A stretch of 52,366 nucleotides of DNA from an uncultured Nitratifractor sp. (GTDB taxonomy: Bacteria; Campylobacterota; Campylobacteria; Campylobacterales; Sulfurovaceae): assembly GCA_913054475.1 (NCBI GenBank), contig CAJXJF010000004.1, positions 1 to 52,366 on the forward strand, given 5' to 3'. This document shows positions 19,982 to 29,632 of the stretch, in pieces (position 1 is the first letter of the stretch; each line of letters opens with the position of its first letter). The translations under genes were made by a program, and so were the position numbers. Below the pieces are notes generated by a model, which had not been told where the DNA came from, searched no databases, and was given only the letters and a program-made list of their open reading frames with translations.

Positions 19982-20115
19982 GTGAATAAATGTGAAAGAA
20001 GAGGGTGAAGTAAGCCATTCGATATTTACGGTGTGGAGGGCTCTTCAGAGCTTTTTCACACTTTCCGGGGAAACAACTACTACTTCTACTCAAATATTAA
20101 ATAAAGAGGGAGATC
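19982..20115. other. oriC2: oriC2: DnaA boxes, DnaA-trios and AT-rich unwinding element
   Basis: The dnaA-dnaN gap holds four DnaA-box cores: GTGAA at 19982-19986, 19992-19996 and 20005-20009, and TTCAC at 20055-20059 within TTTTTCACA. The last box is followed by a GC-rich spacer (TCCGGGG, 20064-20070), then CTACTACTTCTACT (20077-20090), which on the lower strand reads 3'-GAT-GAT-GAA-GAT-5', and then AT-rich DNA (20091-20104). This order, box then GC spacer then DnaA-trios then AT-rich DNA, is that of the basal unwinding system. It marks the likely start of strand opening. Confidence 0.8.
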
Positions 20116-21180
20116 ATGAAGATCAAAGTACAGAAACAGATTCTCGAATCCATACTGATAAGTGTACAGCCGTTTCTCGAAAAAAAAGACGATACCCAGA
20201 TAACATCACATATACTGATAGAGAGCTATGAAGGCAGGAGCGTAATAAGGGCTACTGACCATGAGATAGGATTACAGATAGAGACGGAGCGCTTCGAAAC
20301 CATCGAAGGTGGCTCCTTTACCGCAAACGGCAAGAAACTGCTCGACATAATAAGAATCCTCAGAGATGAAGAGATAAGGCTGGAGACCGAAGATTCACAT
20401 CTCAAAGTGATACAGAAACGCTCCAAATTCAAACTGCCCATATTCGACCCGCAAGCCTATCCCTCCTTTCCCGTCAAAGACGAAAAACCCAAAATATCTC
20501 TCGATTCGTACTCTCTGATCAAGAATTTCAAAAAAATCTCTCCCGCCATAGATACCAACAATCCCAAGCATGAACTCAACGGAGCCCTCATAAATATAAA
20601 GAGAGAATATACCGATATAGTGGGAACCGACACCAAAAGGCTCGCCATAGTGAAGATGGAGAATGTATCGGAAAAGGAACTGGCTCTCATACTTCCCAAA
20701 AAAGCCATTATGGAGATACAGAAACTCTTCCTCGACAAGATAGAGATATACTACGACGAGAATACACTGATTATCACGAACGAGGACCTATTTTTCTACA
20801 CAAGGCTCATAAACGGCAAATATCCGGACTACGAAAGGATAATCCCCAAAAGCCTCAAACATGAAATCGAGCTCCCCAAGAAGGAGATGATAGACGCTAT
20901 ACGGATGATAACGACTATATCCCACGAGATAAGAATAAGCATAGAGCCCGACCGTATAGTCTTCGACTCCCTCTCCACCGATGTGGAGGCCAAGACCGAA
21001 ATCGAGAGAGTCACCAATATAGAACAAAGCTACCAGCTGACGATAAACAGCAGGCATATGCTCGATTTCCTCTCACAGAGCGAAAGTGAGAGTTTCATAC
21101 TCGGAATCAACGAAGCGACGACACCCTTCATGGTGAAGGATGGAAATTTCATAACGATAATAATGCCTATAGTCATATGA
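20116..21180 (+). CDS. dnaN: DNA polymerase III beta subunit (sliding clamp)
   Basis: 354 residues, normal for the family. Forms the ring clamp that tethers DNA polymerase III. Three repeated clamp domains are visible by length and pattern (e.g. [36 protein letters not shown]). GAGGGAG precedes the ATG by 5 nt. It follows oriC2, and its stop overlaps an ATG just before pyrG. gyrB, often next in bacteria, is not here. Confidence 0.96.
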   Translation: MKIKVQKQILESILISVQPFLEKKDDTQITSHILIESYEGRSVIRATDHEIGLQIETERFETIEGGSFTANGKKLLDIIRILRDEEIRLETEDSHLKVIQKRSKFKLPIFDPQAYPSFPVKDEKPKISLDSYSLIKNFKKISPAIDTNNPKHELNGALINIKREYTDIVGTDTKRLAIVKMENVSEKELALILPKKAIMEIQKLFLDKIEIYYDENTLIITNEDLFFYTRLINGKYPDYERIIPKSLKHEIELPKKEMIDAIRMITTISHEIRISIEPDRIVFDSLSTDVEAKTEIERVTNIEQSYQLTINSRHMLDFLSQSESESFILGINEATTPFMVKDGNFITIIMPIVI

Positions 21181-21200
21181 TAGAGAAAAGAGAGAAAGAG

Positions 21201-22835
21201 ATGAGTGAAAAAGAGAGCAAATATATATTTATAACGGGTGGTGTGCTAAGCTCGCTTGGAAAAGGAATAACCGCGGCCAGCATAGGTACACTGCTGAAAT
21301 CCTCCGGACTCAGGGTGGCGGTACTCAAACTCGACCCCTACATAAATGTGGACCCCGGTACCATGTCTCCACTCGAACATGGAGAGGTATTCGTAACGAA
21401 AGATGGAGCCGAAACGGACCTCGACCTCGGGCACTACGAAAGATTTCTCGATACATCGCTCACCAAAGCCAACAACTTCACTACCGGACAGATATACAAA
21501 TCGGTAATCGAAAAGGAGAGAAAAGGGGAGTATCTCGGAAAGACGATACAGGTGGTACCCCATATCGTCAACGAGATAAAAGATAGAATAAGAAGAGCGG
21601 GAGAGGGCAAAGATATTCTGATAGTCGAACTCGGAGGTACGACGGGAGATATCGAGGGATTGCCCTTCCTCGAAACCTTCAGACAGATGAAGCATGATCT
21701 GGGGAGAGAGAATGTCATGAACATACATGTCACTCTTCTGCCCTATATCAAAGCTGCTGGAGAGTTGAAGACCAAACCTACACAACACTCCGTACAGGAG
21801 CTCAGAAGGATAGGTATAGCTCCCCATATGCTGATTCTCAGAGCCGAACAGCCCGTACCCGTGGAGATGAAACGCAAAATCGCCAACAGCTGTGATGTGG
21901 ATGAAGAGAGTGTCATAGAGGCCATAGACGCCCCTACCATCTATAGAGTACCCATAAATTTCCTCATGCAGGATATTCTGGGTCCAATCTCCAGACAGTT
22001 GAAGCTTGGTGAACTGCATCCGAAGATGGATGAGTGGAACACACTCGTAAACAAGATACTCAAACCGGCCGATGAAGTCACGATAGCTTTCGTAGGAAAG
22101 TATCTCGACCTCAAAGAGTCCTACAAGTCTCTTACCGAAGCTCTGATGCACGCCGGCGCGCATCTGGACAGGGGAGTCAAAATAAAGTGGGTCGATAGTG
22201 AAAAGGTGGAGGACGATACGGCGGAGAAGTATCTCAACGGAGTGGACGGAATACTCGTAGCGGGCGGTTTCGGAGAGCGAGGAGTCGAAGGCAAAATAGA
22301 GTCGATAAGATTCGCCAGAGAGAATAAAATACCTTTTTTGGGAATATGTCTGGGAATGCAACTCTCCATAATAGAGTTCGCCAGAAATGTACTGGCTTAT
22401 GAGGATGCCAACTCCATGGAGTTCGACAAAAACACGAAACACCCCATGATATATCTCATCGATGAATTCATAGATGCGAGCGGTACCAAGCAGGTGAGGA
22501 CGACGACTTCACCACTGGGTGGGACAATGAGGCTCGGCGAGTATAGATGCGATGTCAAAAAGGGAAGCAATCTGGAGAAGGCGTACGGCAGTACCGTGAT
22601 ATACGAGAGACACAGACACCGCTACGAAGCCAATCCCGCATACAGGGAGGAGATGGAGAGTGCCGGTATGGAGGTGACTGGAGAGTCGGACGGCCTTATA
22701 GAGGCGGTCGAAGTGAAAGAGCATCCGTGGTTCCTCGCAGTACAGTTTCACCCTGAGTTCACCTCCAGACTGCAAAATCCCAATCCGGCCATACTCTCTT
22801 TCGTTGAAGCCGCAATGAAGAGTGCCGAAGCTTGA
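21201..22835 (+). CDS. pyrG: CTP synthase
   Basis: 544 residues. Converts UTP to CTP with ATP and glutamine. The synthetase domain starts with [16 protein letters not shown], including the P-loop. The class I glutaminase domain has FLGICLGMQ with nucleophile Cys383, and HPEF near the C-terminus. The ATG at 21201 is chosen because it has AAAGAG before it and gives the usual short N-terminus; the in-frame ATG at 21177, overlapping the dnaN stop, has no ribosome site. recJ starts inside its stop codon region. Confidence 0.96.
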   Translation: MSEKESKYIFITGGVLSSLGKGITAASIGTLLKSSGLRVAVLKLDPYINVDPGTMSPLEHGEVFVTKDGAETDLDLGHYERFLDTSLTKANNFTTGQIYKSVIEKERKGEYLGKTIQVVPHIVNEIKDRIRRAGEGKDILIVELGGTTGDIEGLPFLETFRQMKHDLGRENVMNIHVTLLPYIKAAGELKTKPTQHSVQELRRIGIAPHMLILRAEQPVPVEMKRKIANSCDVDEESVIEAIDAPTIYRVPINFLMQDILGPISRQLKLGELHPKMDEWNTLVNKILKPADEVTIAFVGKYLDLKESYKSLTEALMHAGAHLDRGVKIKWVDSEKVEDDTAEKYLNGVDGILVAGGFGERGVEGKIESIRFARENKIPFLGICLGMQLSIIEFARNVLAYEDANSMEFDKNTKHPMIYLIDEFIDASGTKQVRTTTSPLGGTMRLGEYRCDVKKGSNLEKAYGSTVIYERHRHRYEANPAYREEMESAGMEVTGESDGLIEAVEVKEHPWFLAVQFHPEFTSRLQNPNPAILSFVEAAMKSAEA

Positions 22836-24427
22836 GTTACGACACTCTGCCTCTCCTCTCGGCCGAAAAGATAGAGGAGCTTCTCTTCTCGAGATTTGAA
22901 GATGGTTTTTTGAAACTTTCCGATCTTCCCGATCCGTATATGTTCAAAGATATGCAAAAGGCTGCAGATAGGATAGTTTTGGCTTTGAAGAGGAGGGAGA
23001 AGATAGTCCTCGTAGGCGATTACGATGTGGACGGTGTCTGCTCCACGGCGATCATGAGGCTCTTCTTTCGTGAGCTCGGATACGATCTCGACTGGCTCAT
23101 TCCCAATCGATTCAGGGACGGCTACGGCTTCTCCCCCTCTCTACTCTCGAGAATTGCGGATGCCGATCTGATTATCACGGTGGACAACGGTATCTCATCT
23201 TTGGAGGCTGCCAGTGAGTGTGAGAGGAGAGGTATCGATCTCATTATTACCGATCACCATATCGTACCGAAGATACCGCCTGCGGCATATGCCATCGTAA
23301 ATCAGAAGCAGATAGATTGCACCTTCCCCTACGATGAGGTATGTGGAGCCCAGATAGCCTGGTATCTCTGTGCCGCACTCAAAAGGAGTCTCGGAGTCGA
23401 TATAGATATGAAGAGTATGCTTCAGATTGCGACACTCGCCATCATAGCCGATATCATGCCCCTTCTTCATATCAACAGAGCGATAGTCAAAAGCGGACTC
23501 TCCATTCTACAGAGCAGTGATATGCCCTTTATGAAAGCCTATAGGGAGTATAGCTCCAAAGAGCGCCTGAGAGCGGAAGATATAGCCTTCGGCCTCGCAC
23601 CTGTGATCAACAGTGCCGGAAGAGTCGAGGATGCCTCCATAGCCTGCGAGTATATATGTGCACGAAACATATACGATGCCAGAAACTATCTCAAGAGGCT
23701 TGTCGAATGCAACGAAAGACGGAAACTCCTCGAAGAGAGTATCACGGCAGAAGCCATGGAGCTCGCGAAAGAGGATGAGGCGATACAGGTGATAGCCTCC
23801 GATAGTTGGCACGAAGGAGTCATAGGTATAGTCGCTTCGAGAGTGGCAAGAGCCTTCGAGACACCGGCAATCATTCTTACAGCCAATGGAGAGGATTACA
23901 AGGGTAGCGGCAGAAGTTTCGGTGAGTGCAATCTCTTCGATATGGTCAGTAGCTGCAGCGACAGGCTCAAAAAGTTCGGCGGACACAAAGCGGCTATAGG
24001 ATTGAGTCTTGAAAAAAAGGATCTGGACTCTTTCACTCAGGCTATCCGCAGACATGCGAAAGAGAATTGCGACAATAGAGACTATATCGACCCCGATATT
24101 CTCGGAGAGTTGCCGCTATCTTCCATAGACTGGAATCTCTATGCGATACTGGACTCTTTCGAGCCCTATGGTGAGAAGAATAGAAAACCAAAGTTTCTGG
24201 CCAGAGATGTATATATTCGGGAGAAGAGATATATGAGTGACGGCAGACATCTGAAATTCATAGCCAGAAATGGAGATATATTCATAGAGATACTGAAATT
24301 CAGATTGAGCGAGAGTGAGATAGAGAAGATAGAAAATAGTGAAAAAATAGATATCATATACACCGTTTCGGAGAATATCTTCAACGATAGACGGACTTTA
24401 CAGTTGATTGTCGAAAAGATACTCTGA
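22832..24427 (+). CDS. recJ: Single-stranded-DNA-specific exonuclease RecJ
   Basis: 531 residues. A 5'-3' ssDNA exonuclease in recombination and mismatch repair. The DHH-family metal motifs are present: [18 protein letters not shown], and ITDHH at about 139-143, followed by the DHHA1 region with GSGRS and FGGHKAAIG. The start is TTG overlapping the pyrG stop (TTGA), so translation is coupled. The pyrG-recJ pair brings nucleotide synthesis and repair genes under the origin-proximal transcript. Confidence 0.92.
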   Translation: MSYDTLPLLSAEKIEELLFSRFEDGFLKLSDLPDPYMFKDMQKAADRIVLALKRREKIVLVGDYDVDGVCSTAIMRLFFRELGYDLDWLIPNRFRDGYGFSPSLLSRIADADLIITVDNGISSLEAASECERRGIDLIITDHHIVPKIPPAAYAIVNQKQIDCTFPYDEVCGAQIAWYLCAALKRSLGVDIDMKSMLQIATLAIIADIMPLLHINRAIVKSGLSILQSSDMPFMKAYREYSSKERLRAEDIAFGLAPVINSAGRVEDASIACEYICARNIYDARNYLKRLVECNERRKLLEESITAEAMELAKEDEAIQVIASDSWHEGVIGIVASRVARAFETPAIILTANGEDYKGSGRSFGECNLFDMVSSCSDRLKKFGGHKAAIGLSLEKKDLDSFTQAIRRHAKENCDNRDYIDPDILGELPLSSIDWNLYAILDSFEPYGEKNRKPKFLARDVYIREKRYMSDGRHLKFIARNGDIFIEILKFRLSESEIEKIENSEKIDIIYTVSENIFNDRRTLQLIVEKIL

Positions 24428-24504
24428 TTTACAGATATCTTGTCAGTTTTGTAGCTAAGCAATATCAAGTGAAATTTAAATCCGGCTTCTCATCGCTTAT
24501 CAAT

Positions 24505-24717
24505 AGTGCATCTCATGCTTGAGATATTCGTCGGAATTGAGATCCTGTAGGTAGAAGAGTGCGATCTTCTCCTAATGCTCTTCGACCCACTCCCTGACCT
24601 TTTTGGCATGGTGGAGACTGTAGAGCTTCATAGAGGAGGAGTCGATGGCCTTTTCGAGGAATTCGATGAAGCCGTAAAGAGTGAAGTGGGTTTTGCCGGT
24701 AGGTGTCCACGTTGGAG
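24505..24717 (-). pseudogene. IS630-family transposase fragment
   Basis: Translating the minus strand gives TPTGKTHFTLYGFIEFLEKAI, then LHHAKKVREWVEEH, an in-frame stop, EKIALFYLQD and LNSDEYLKHEM. This tracks the IS630 transposase end (GFIEFL..., HHAK.VKEWLEEH, FYLP..., LNPDEYLN.DLK) with the catalytic-glutamate motif DEYL retained. The in-frame stop and missing N-terminal half show it is dead. Confidence 0.6.
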
Positions 24718-24984
24718 CGTATCAACAAGGAGGTACGAAGGCGCTCATGGGTCGTATCAGTCTTTCCCTCCCAGGCATCCTATATCAGACTCATCGGCAC
24801 CTATTTGATGGAGTATGCCGAGGATTGGGAGATGGAAAAAGTTATATCAGGTGATGGAAATTTACGAGGCGTGGCTGAATGCCGCTTGAATATATTTACT
24901 GGGAAGGAAAATTGCGAACATTTCTTGACATTATCGAATCGGACACCGAAGTCCATAGAGCTTGCCATCGAGAATAATAAGTAA
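24703..24984 (+). pseudogene. IS256 (Mutator) family transposase C-terminal fragment
   Basis: The reading STLERINKEVRRRSWVVSVFP followed by IRLIGTYLMEYAEDW matches the conserved C-terminus of IS256-type transposases (T..IERLNKEIRRR...VFP....IRLI...L.E..EEW). Only about the last 50 residues of the family remain; a stop lies directly upstream, and the frame then runs on into unrelated sequence to 24984. It partly overlaps the IS630 fragment on the other strand, suggesting nested insertion and decay. Confidence 0.65.
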
Positions 24985-25231
24985 AAGTCCTTTTAACATT
25001 TGCGTGGGGCTGAAGCCTCTGGTTTCTTTGAGTTGTGAACTCTATCCTGCAGATATAAGGAATTTCCGTTCTATTACCGAAGAGGTGACTCTCTCGTCAG
25101 TCAAAGCCTTGGATGCGATTAGAGCGACAGGTGACAATAATAACTCGTTTCTATCTCATTCCCACCATCGCGGGTAGAGCTTTATATATGGAATGGGTTT
25201 GATTTTGCCGTCTCAGTATGAAATGGCAAGC

Positions 25232-25675
25232 TCAAAGCTCCTTGCTGTCGAGTATGAAGGTCACCGGGCCGTCATTTTGTATATCAACACTCATCATGGC
25301 ACCGAAACGCCCCTTTTTCAGAGGCACCATATCTCCCAGCCTACTACAGAAGAGTTCGTAGAGTGCGAATGCAGCTTTTGCCTCCATAGCCTTTTCGAAA
25401 CTCGGTCTTCTACCCTTTTTGAGCGAAGCCGCCAGCGTAAACTGGCTTATCGCGAGCACCTCTCCCTCTATATCGAGCAGACTCTTGTTCATCCTGCCGC
25501 TGCTGTCGGCGAAGATTCGCAGATGTACTATCTTCTCCACGAGTCTGTCTATATCTCTTTCGTCATCACCTTCCACGACACCTAGGAGTATATTCAAGCC
25601 CCGCCCAATTCTGGCTATCTCTTCACCATCGACCCTGACCGAAGAGGAGGATACTCTCTGAATCACCGCGACCAT
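25232..25675 (-). CDS. dtd: D-aminoacyl-tRNA deacylase
   Basis: 147 residues, full length. Hydrolyses D-amino acids from mischarged tRNA in the cytoplasm. The family motifs SQFTLAA and the C-terminal GPVTFILD are both present; the Gly-Pro pair is part of the chiral proofreading site. It lies 9 bp after purT on the same strand. Confidence 0.95.
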   Translation of the reverse strand: MVAVIQRVSSSSVRVDGEEIARIGRGLNILLGVVEGDDERDIDRLVEKIVHLRIFADSSGRMNKSLLDIEGEVLAISQFTLAASLKKGRRPSFEKAMEAKAAFALYELFCSRLGDMVPLKKGRFGAMMSVDIQNDGPVTFILDSKEL

Positions 25676-25684
25676 GGGCCTGCC

Positions 25685-26851
25685 TCAATCGTCGTAGATT
25701 CGCTCCGCTATGGCGCGGGCCTTGACTCTGGCCTCCTCCGCACTCTCGGCTATGGCAAGCGCCACGGCGAGCCTACGGCCGGGATGAGAATCCGGTTTGC
25801 CGAATATCCTGACGAAAGATTTCGACGAAAACGCATCGTCGGGAACGAATATTCTGGGATTTTCACTGCTGTTTAGAGCCTTGTAGGCGGCACTGGCACC
25901 CGGAGAGAGGAAGTCGAAATCCAGAGGCAGACCAAGTACCGCCCTCAGATGCAGCGCAAATTCGCTCTGACTCTGGGTAATGAGTGTCACCATACCGGTA
26001 TCGTGCGGTCTGGGAGATAGTTCGGAGAAGTAAACCTCTTCGCCCTTTACGAAGAACTCCACTCCGAAAATACCTCTTCCACCCAGTCCATCCGTCACCC
26101 TTTTGGCTATCTCCTGTGCCCTATTCAAAGTCTCTTCGCTCATTGCCATAGGCTGCCACGACTCTATATAGTCTCCATCCTTCTGGATATGTCCTATCGG
26201 TTCGCAAAAGACCGTACCCGTCTCGTTTCTTGCGGTCAGGAGCGTTATCTCGTAGTCGAAGGGTACGAACTCTTCCACAATGAGTTCGCTGGCATCTCCC
26301 CTCGCCTCCTTGGCTATCTCCCATGCCATAGAGAGATCATCTCGTCCTCTGACAATACTCTGTCCATGTCCGGAGCTGCTCATGACAGGTTTCACCACAC
26401 AGGGGTAACCCATCTTGTCGCAAGCTTCGTAAAGTTCGTCGAGACTCTTTACGAAGAGATAGGAGCTTGTCTTCACCCCCAACTCCTCTGCGGCGAATAT
26501 ACGAATATTTTTTCTATTCATCGTCTTGTTTACCGCCTCCGCATTTGGTATGACGGTATATCCTCTCTTCTCCGCCTCGAAGAGAGCTTCGATAGCTATA
26601 GCCTCTACCTCGGGAAGTATATAGTCCGGTCTCTCCCTCTCTATCACTTCCAGCACAGCCTCTTTGTCGAGCATATCTATCGTATAGGCTCTGTTGGCCA
26701 GCAGTTGAGCGGGCGCGTTTTCATATCTGTCCACCGCGACCGTCTCTATCGCCAATCTCTGAGCCTCTATTACCACCTCTTTTCCCAGCTCACCCGAGCC
26801 CAAGAGAAGTATTTTGATACTTCCTTTCTTTAGCGGTGTAGTAAAAAACAT
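25685..26851 (-). CDS. purT: Formate-dependent phosphoribosylglycinamide formyltransferase 2
   Basis: 388 residues. ATP-grasp enzyme that formylates GAR using formate and ATP instead of formyl-THF, in purine synthesis. The N-terminus [20 protein letters not shown], the [14 protein letters not shown] nucleotide loop and [20 protein letters not shown] are typical. The ATG at 26851 is preferred (GAGG 6 nt upstream); a TTG at 26857 would add two residues. Formate use links it conceptually with the formate dehydrogenase in this window. Confidence 0.95.
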   Translation of the reverse strand: MFFTTPLKKGSIKILLLGSGELGKEVVIEAQRLAIETVAVDRYENAPAQLLANRAYTIDMLDKEAVLEVIERERPDYILPEVEAIAIEALFEAEKRGYTVIPNAEAVNKTMNRKNIRIFAAEELGVKTSSYLFVKSLDELYEACDKMGYPCVVKPVMSSSGHGQSIVRGRDDLSMAWEIAKEARGDASELIVEEFVPFDYEITLLTARNETGTVFCEPIGHIQKDGDYIESWQPMAMSEETLNRAQEIAKRVTDGLGGRGIFGVEFFVKGEEVYFSELSPRPHDTGMVTLITQSQSEFALHLRAVLGLPLDFDFLSPGASAAYKALNSSENPRIFVPDDAFSSKSFVRIFGKPDSHPGRRLAVALAIAESAEEARVKARAIAERIYDD

Positions 26852-26990
26852 ATCCAACCTCTTAGTTATATTTTAAAGAAAAGTCCGAAAATCGATCGAG
26901 AGGCACTCTCTTGCTCTCGACTCCTATTTTATTTTTGCCGGAGAAAAACCCTTTTGTGCAATCCTGCTTCCTGCTCGGAGCCTTTTTCTC
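26852..26990. repeat. Intergenic spacer with GAGAAAAA/TTTTTCTC inverted arms
   Basis: An 8-bp inverted pair, GAGAAAAA (26941-26948) and TTTTTCTC (26983-26990), brackets 34 bp just after the stop of the LysM gene. A long-range stem could help 3'-end formation. No gene was seen. Confidence 0.3.
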
Positions 26991-29105
26991 TTAATTGATA
27001 CGGCGTCCCCATTTGAATCTCGCACGATAGAAGGGTCTATTGAGAGATGTGATGACCACTCTGTGTCGTGCACTGCTTGCGTGTATGAATTTGTTGTTAC
27101 CGATATAGATACCGACATGATTCACATAGCCTCTGCGTCTCCTGGATGTATCGAAAAATATGAGGTCTCCGGGCTTGAGATTTTTTCTACTGACATACTT
27201 TCCGTAGTAGGCCTGCTTTCTCGATATTCTGGGTATTGTCACACCTTTGGATTTTTTCATTACATATTGTGTAAATCCTGAGCAGTCGAATTTGTTCGGC
27301 CCCTCCGCACCCCAGACATACCTCTTACCGAGGTATCTTTTAGCTGTTCTTATTACCTGATTGCTCGCTCTGCTCGCTCTATTACCACCTTCGAGCGCCG
27401 CAAGTGCATCTCTTCTTCTTTTTCTCCTCTCTCTCTTTTTCGCTATCCTCTTATGCAAGCTTTTTTTACTATGTATCTTTTTCTTTCCGCTCTTTTCGGG
27501 CTCGAGAAGTAGTGTGAGCTTCATTCCCTTTCTCAACATCGCCCCCCTTTTCAAGCCATTACTCTTTCGTATATCTTCTATGGTAGTCTTGTATCTCTTG
27601 GCTATCTTCCAGAGAGTATCGCCGCTTCGCACTACATATCTCTTCTTTATCTTCTTGCTTTTTACCTCTTTGGGGATACTCTTCTCGAGCTTCAGAGACA
27701 TACCGACACGAATCACATCACCCTTTTTCATTCCGTTTATCTCTCTAAGCTCTTTTATACTCAATCCGTTTCTTTTGGCTATTATCCACAAAGAGTCACC
27801 TTTGCGAACTTTGTATATGTTCTCTTTTTTCTTTTTCTTGGCTTTGGCGAGCCGTTTTTTCCCTTTTTTGCTCCTTTTACTCAAGGCAAACTCCTCTTCT
27901 TTCAGAGGAATTCTCAAAATCTGCCCAGGTCTGATAAGATCGCTAACACCCAAGCCGTTACTTTGCATCAAATCTTTCAAAAGGAGATGATTTTTTCTTG
28001 CTATTGTAAAAAGGGTATCGCCATTTGCAACCTTGTATTTTTTATATCTGTCGATCAACTCTCTTTTTTTTACAAGCACTATTTTTAGTTTCTGTCCTTT
28101 TCTTATAATGGAGCTTCTCTTGAGTGAATTTAGTCTCTTTATATCGGATACCTTCACTCCATATCTATGAGCGAGTTTTGCGAGAGTGTCTCCCCTTTTT
28201 ACAGTATGTATCAACTCCTTTTTCTCCACTACGGTTCTAACCACACTCTCTATATCATCTTTTTTTTCTCTCTTTTTCGCAAGCTTCTTGCTCTTTTTTT
28301 TGCCAGAATCTCCCTTCTTTGTGGTCGCAATGGCTTTTTTCGAAGGTATTTTAAGCTTTTGACCTATTTTTATCAGCGCACAAGAGGGATCCTTGAAGCC
28401 GTTAGCTTTGGCCAATTCGACAGTTTTCAGGCCAAATTTTTCGGCCAGTATAGAGAGAGTATCGCCGGACTTCACGATATAGACAGTCTGTTTCTTCTCT
28501 TTTTTCGTCTCGTGTATCTCTCTCGTTTTATCCTTTTTTTCCCTCTTTTTCGCAAGCTTCTTGCTCTTTTTTTTGCCAGAATCTCCCTTCTTTGTGGTCG
28601 CAATGGCTTTTTTCGAAGGTATTTTAAGCTTTTGACCTATTTTTATCAGCGCACAAGAGGGATCCTTGAAGCCGTTAGCTTTGGCCAATTCGACAGTTTT
28701 CAGGCCAAATTTTTCGGCCAGTATAGAGAGAGTATCGCCAGACTTCACAATATATTCATCTTGTCCCTTTTTCGTAGCCACACTCTTTGCACTCGCTTTT
28801 TTACCGACACTTTTGTCACTTTTGGATTTGGCATCCGGAAAATAGGTATCTACCGGGACTTTCAACTTCTGTCCCACTTTGATTATCGCATTTTTCTCCA
28901 GCTTGTTGGCACTTCTGAGTTCAGCTATCGTAGTGTGGTGGGCATGGGCAATGCTGTATAGTATATCTCCCTCTTTCACGACATATTCGACCGTTTTAAT
29001 CCTCTTAGCGGATTTTTTTCGATCCGTTTTGTCTCCCGACGCCCTATTTGCGTCCAGAGTCAGTGTCAATATCAATATTATTATCACTGACAATATACTT
29101 TTCAT
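26991..29105 (-). CDS. Secreted LysM-repeat NlpC/P60 peptidoglycan endopeptidase
   Basis: 704 residues. N-terminal signal peptide (MKSILSVIIILILTLTLDANRA), then seven LysM peptidoglycan-binding repeats each with a (V/I)K.GDTL-type start and (I/V)GQKLK-type end, joined by very Lys-rich linkers, then an NlpC/P60 domain. Catalytic residues are visible: Cys in KFDCSGF, His in VNHVGIYIG and His in FIHASS. NlpC/P60 enzymes cut peptide bonds in wall stem peptides, so a role in cell separation or wall growth is likely. The ATG at 29105 is chosen for its signal peptide and AGGATAGGA; an upstream in-frame start lacks both. LysM repeats 2 and 3 are near-identical (see repeat). Confidence 0.92.
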   Translation of the reverse strand: MKSILSVIIILILTLTLDANRASGDKTDRKKSAKRIKTVEYVVKEGDILYSIAHAHHTTIAELRSANKLEKNAIIKVGQKLKVPVDTYFPDAKSKSDKSVGKKASAKSVATKKGQDEYIVKSGDTLSILAEKFGLKTVELAKANGFKDPSCALIKIGQKLKIPSKKAIATTKKGDSGKKKSKKLAKKREKKDKTREIHETKKEKKQTVYIVKSGDTLSILAEKFGLKTVELAKANGFKDPSCALIKIGQKLKIPSKKAIATTKKGDSGKKKSKKLAKKREKKDDIESVVRTVVEKKELIHTVKRGDTLAKLAHRYGVKVSDIKRLNSLKRSSIIRKGQKLKIVLVKKRELIDRYKKYKVANGDTLFTIARKNHLLLKDLMQSNGLGVSDLIRPGQILRIPLKEEEFALSKRSKKGKKRLAKAKKKKKENIYKVRKGDSLWIIAKRNGLSIKELREINGMKKGDVIRVGMSLKLEKSIPKEVKSKKIKKRYVVRSGDTLWKIAKRYKTTIEDIRKSNGLKRGAMLRKGMKLTLLLEPEKSGKKKIHSKKSLHKRIAKKRERRKRRRDALAALEGGNRASRASNQVIRTAKRYLGKRYVWGAEGPNKFDCSGFTQYVMKKSKGVTIPRISRKQAYYGKYVSRKNLKPGDLIFFDTSRRRRGYVNHVGIYIGNNKFIHASSARHRVVITSLNRPFYRARFKWGRRIN
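28270..28739 (-). repeat. Tandem 273-bp direct repeat within the LysM gene
   Basis: 28270-28466 and 28543-28739 are identical over 197 bp at a period of 273 bp (91 codons, in frame). The unit covers one LysM domain plus its KKSKKLAKKREKK linker. Identity including third positions points to a recent duplication or ongoing gene conversion. Confidence 0.9.
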
Positions 29106-29242
29106 TCCTATCCTTGATCGCTTTTGGATGTCCTTCCACCTCACGCATCGTGCAGATGGACCTCTGTAAATATAACATCGGACGAATAATAAAAAATTAA
29201 TGATATTAGTAAATATATAAACGATTGATGTATGGGTTTTTT

Positions 29243-29263
29243 GGGCGGAGAAGATCTCCACCC
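29243..29263 (-). terminator. Strong hairpin between rplQ and the LysM gene
   Basis: A 9-bp stem (GGGTGGAGA/TCTCCGCCC, one G-T pair) with a 3-nt loop begins 5 bp after the rplQ stop on the minus strand. It is followed by A's rather than T's, so it may be a processing or stability element or a partial terminator. Confidence 0.45.
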
Positions 29264-29268
29264 GGAGT

Positions 29269-29619
29269 TTATACGAGCTCTATGATGGCCATTTCAGCCG
29301 CATCGCCCTTTCTGAGGCGCGTCTTTATAATTCTGGTATAACCGCCGTTTCTATCTTTGTATCCCGGAGCGATCTCCTCTACGAGTTTCTTCGTGGAAGC
29401 TTTGTCCTGAAGCTGGGCGAAAACTGCTCTGTGTGCGTTGAAATCACCGGCGGATGCCTTGGTGATGAGCTTTTCGTAATACTTTCTGAGCTCCTTCGCC
29501 TTGGGCAGTGTAGTCTCTATTCTGCCGTGCTCCGTTAGAGAGATTGCAAGGTTTTTCAGCAGTGCGGCACGATGCTGAGATTTTCTACCGAGTTTGCGAT
29601 ATCCATGTCTATGTCTCAT
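29269..29619 (-). CDS. rplQ: 50S ribosomal protein L17
   Basis: 116 residues, full length. Near the peptide exit region of the large subunit. The N-terminus [17 protein letters not shown] is diagnostic. It lies 13 bp after rpoA as the last gene of the alpha operon and is followed by a strong hairpin. Confidence 0.97.
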   Translation of the reverse strand: MRHRHGYRKLGRKSQHRAALLKNLAISLTEHGRIETTLPKAKELRKYYEKLITKASAGDFNAHRAVFAQLQDKASTKKLVEEIAPGYKDRNGGYTRIIKTRLRKGDAAEMAIIELV

Positions 29620-29632
29620 GGCAATCCTTTAT

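Larger units (their letters stand above)
24428..25231. mobile_element. Insertion-sequence graveyard between recJ and dtd
   Basis: About 800 bp without an intact gene. It contains an IS630-like transposase fragment on the minus strand and an IS256-like C-terminal fragment on the plus strand (listed separately). The remainder, about 24870-25231, has only short open stretches with no family resemblance that I recognise. No intact terminal inverted repeats or target duplications were found. Confidence 0.6.

Noticed and set aside
21246-22442. A 398-codon minus-strand open frame opposite pyrG
   Set aside because: pyrG is conserved along its whole length on the plus strand; the antisense frame has no recognisable motif or ribosome site.
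28270-28739. Tandem direct repeats considered as a CRISPR-like array
   Set aside because: Only two copies at 273 bp, in frame with LysM coding sequence, and no short spacers.
27361-28961. Plus-strand open frames rich in Leu, Phe and Ser across the LysM gene, resembling membrane proteins
   Set aside because: They are antisense to Lys-rich codons (AAA/AAG read as TTT/CTT), which mimic hydrophobic proteins; the minus-strand protein has clear domains.
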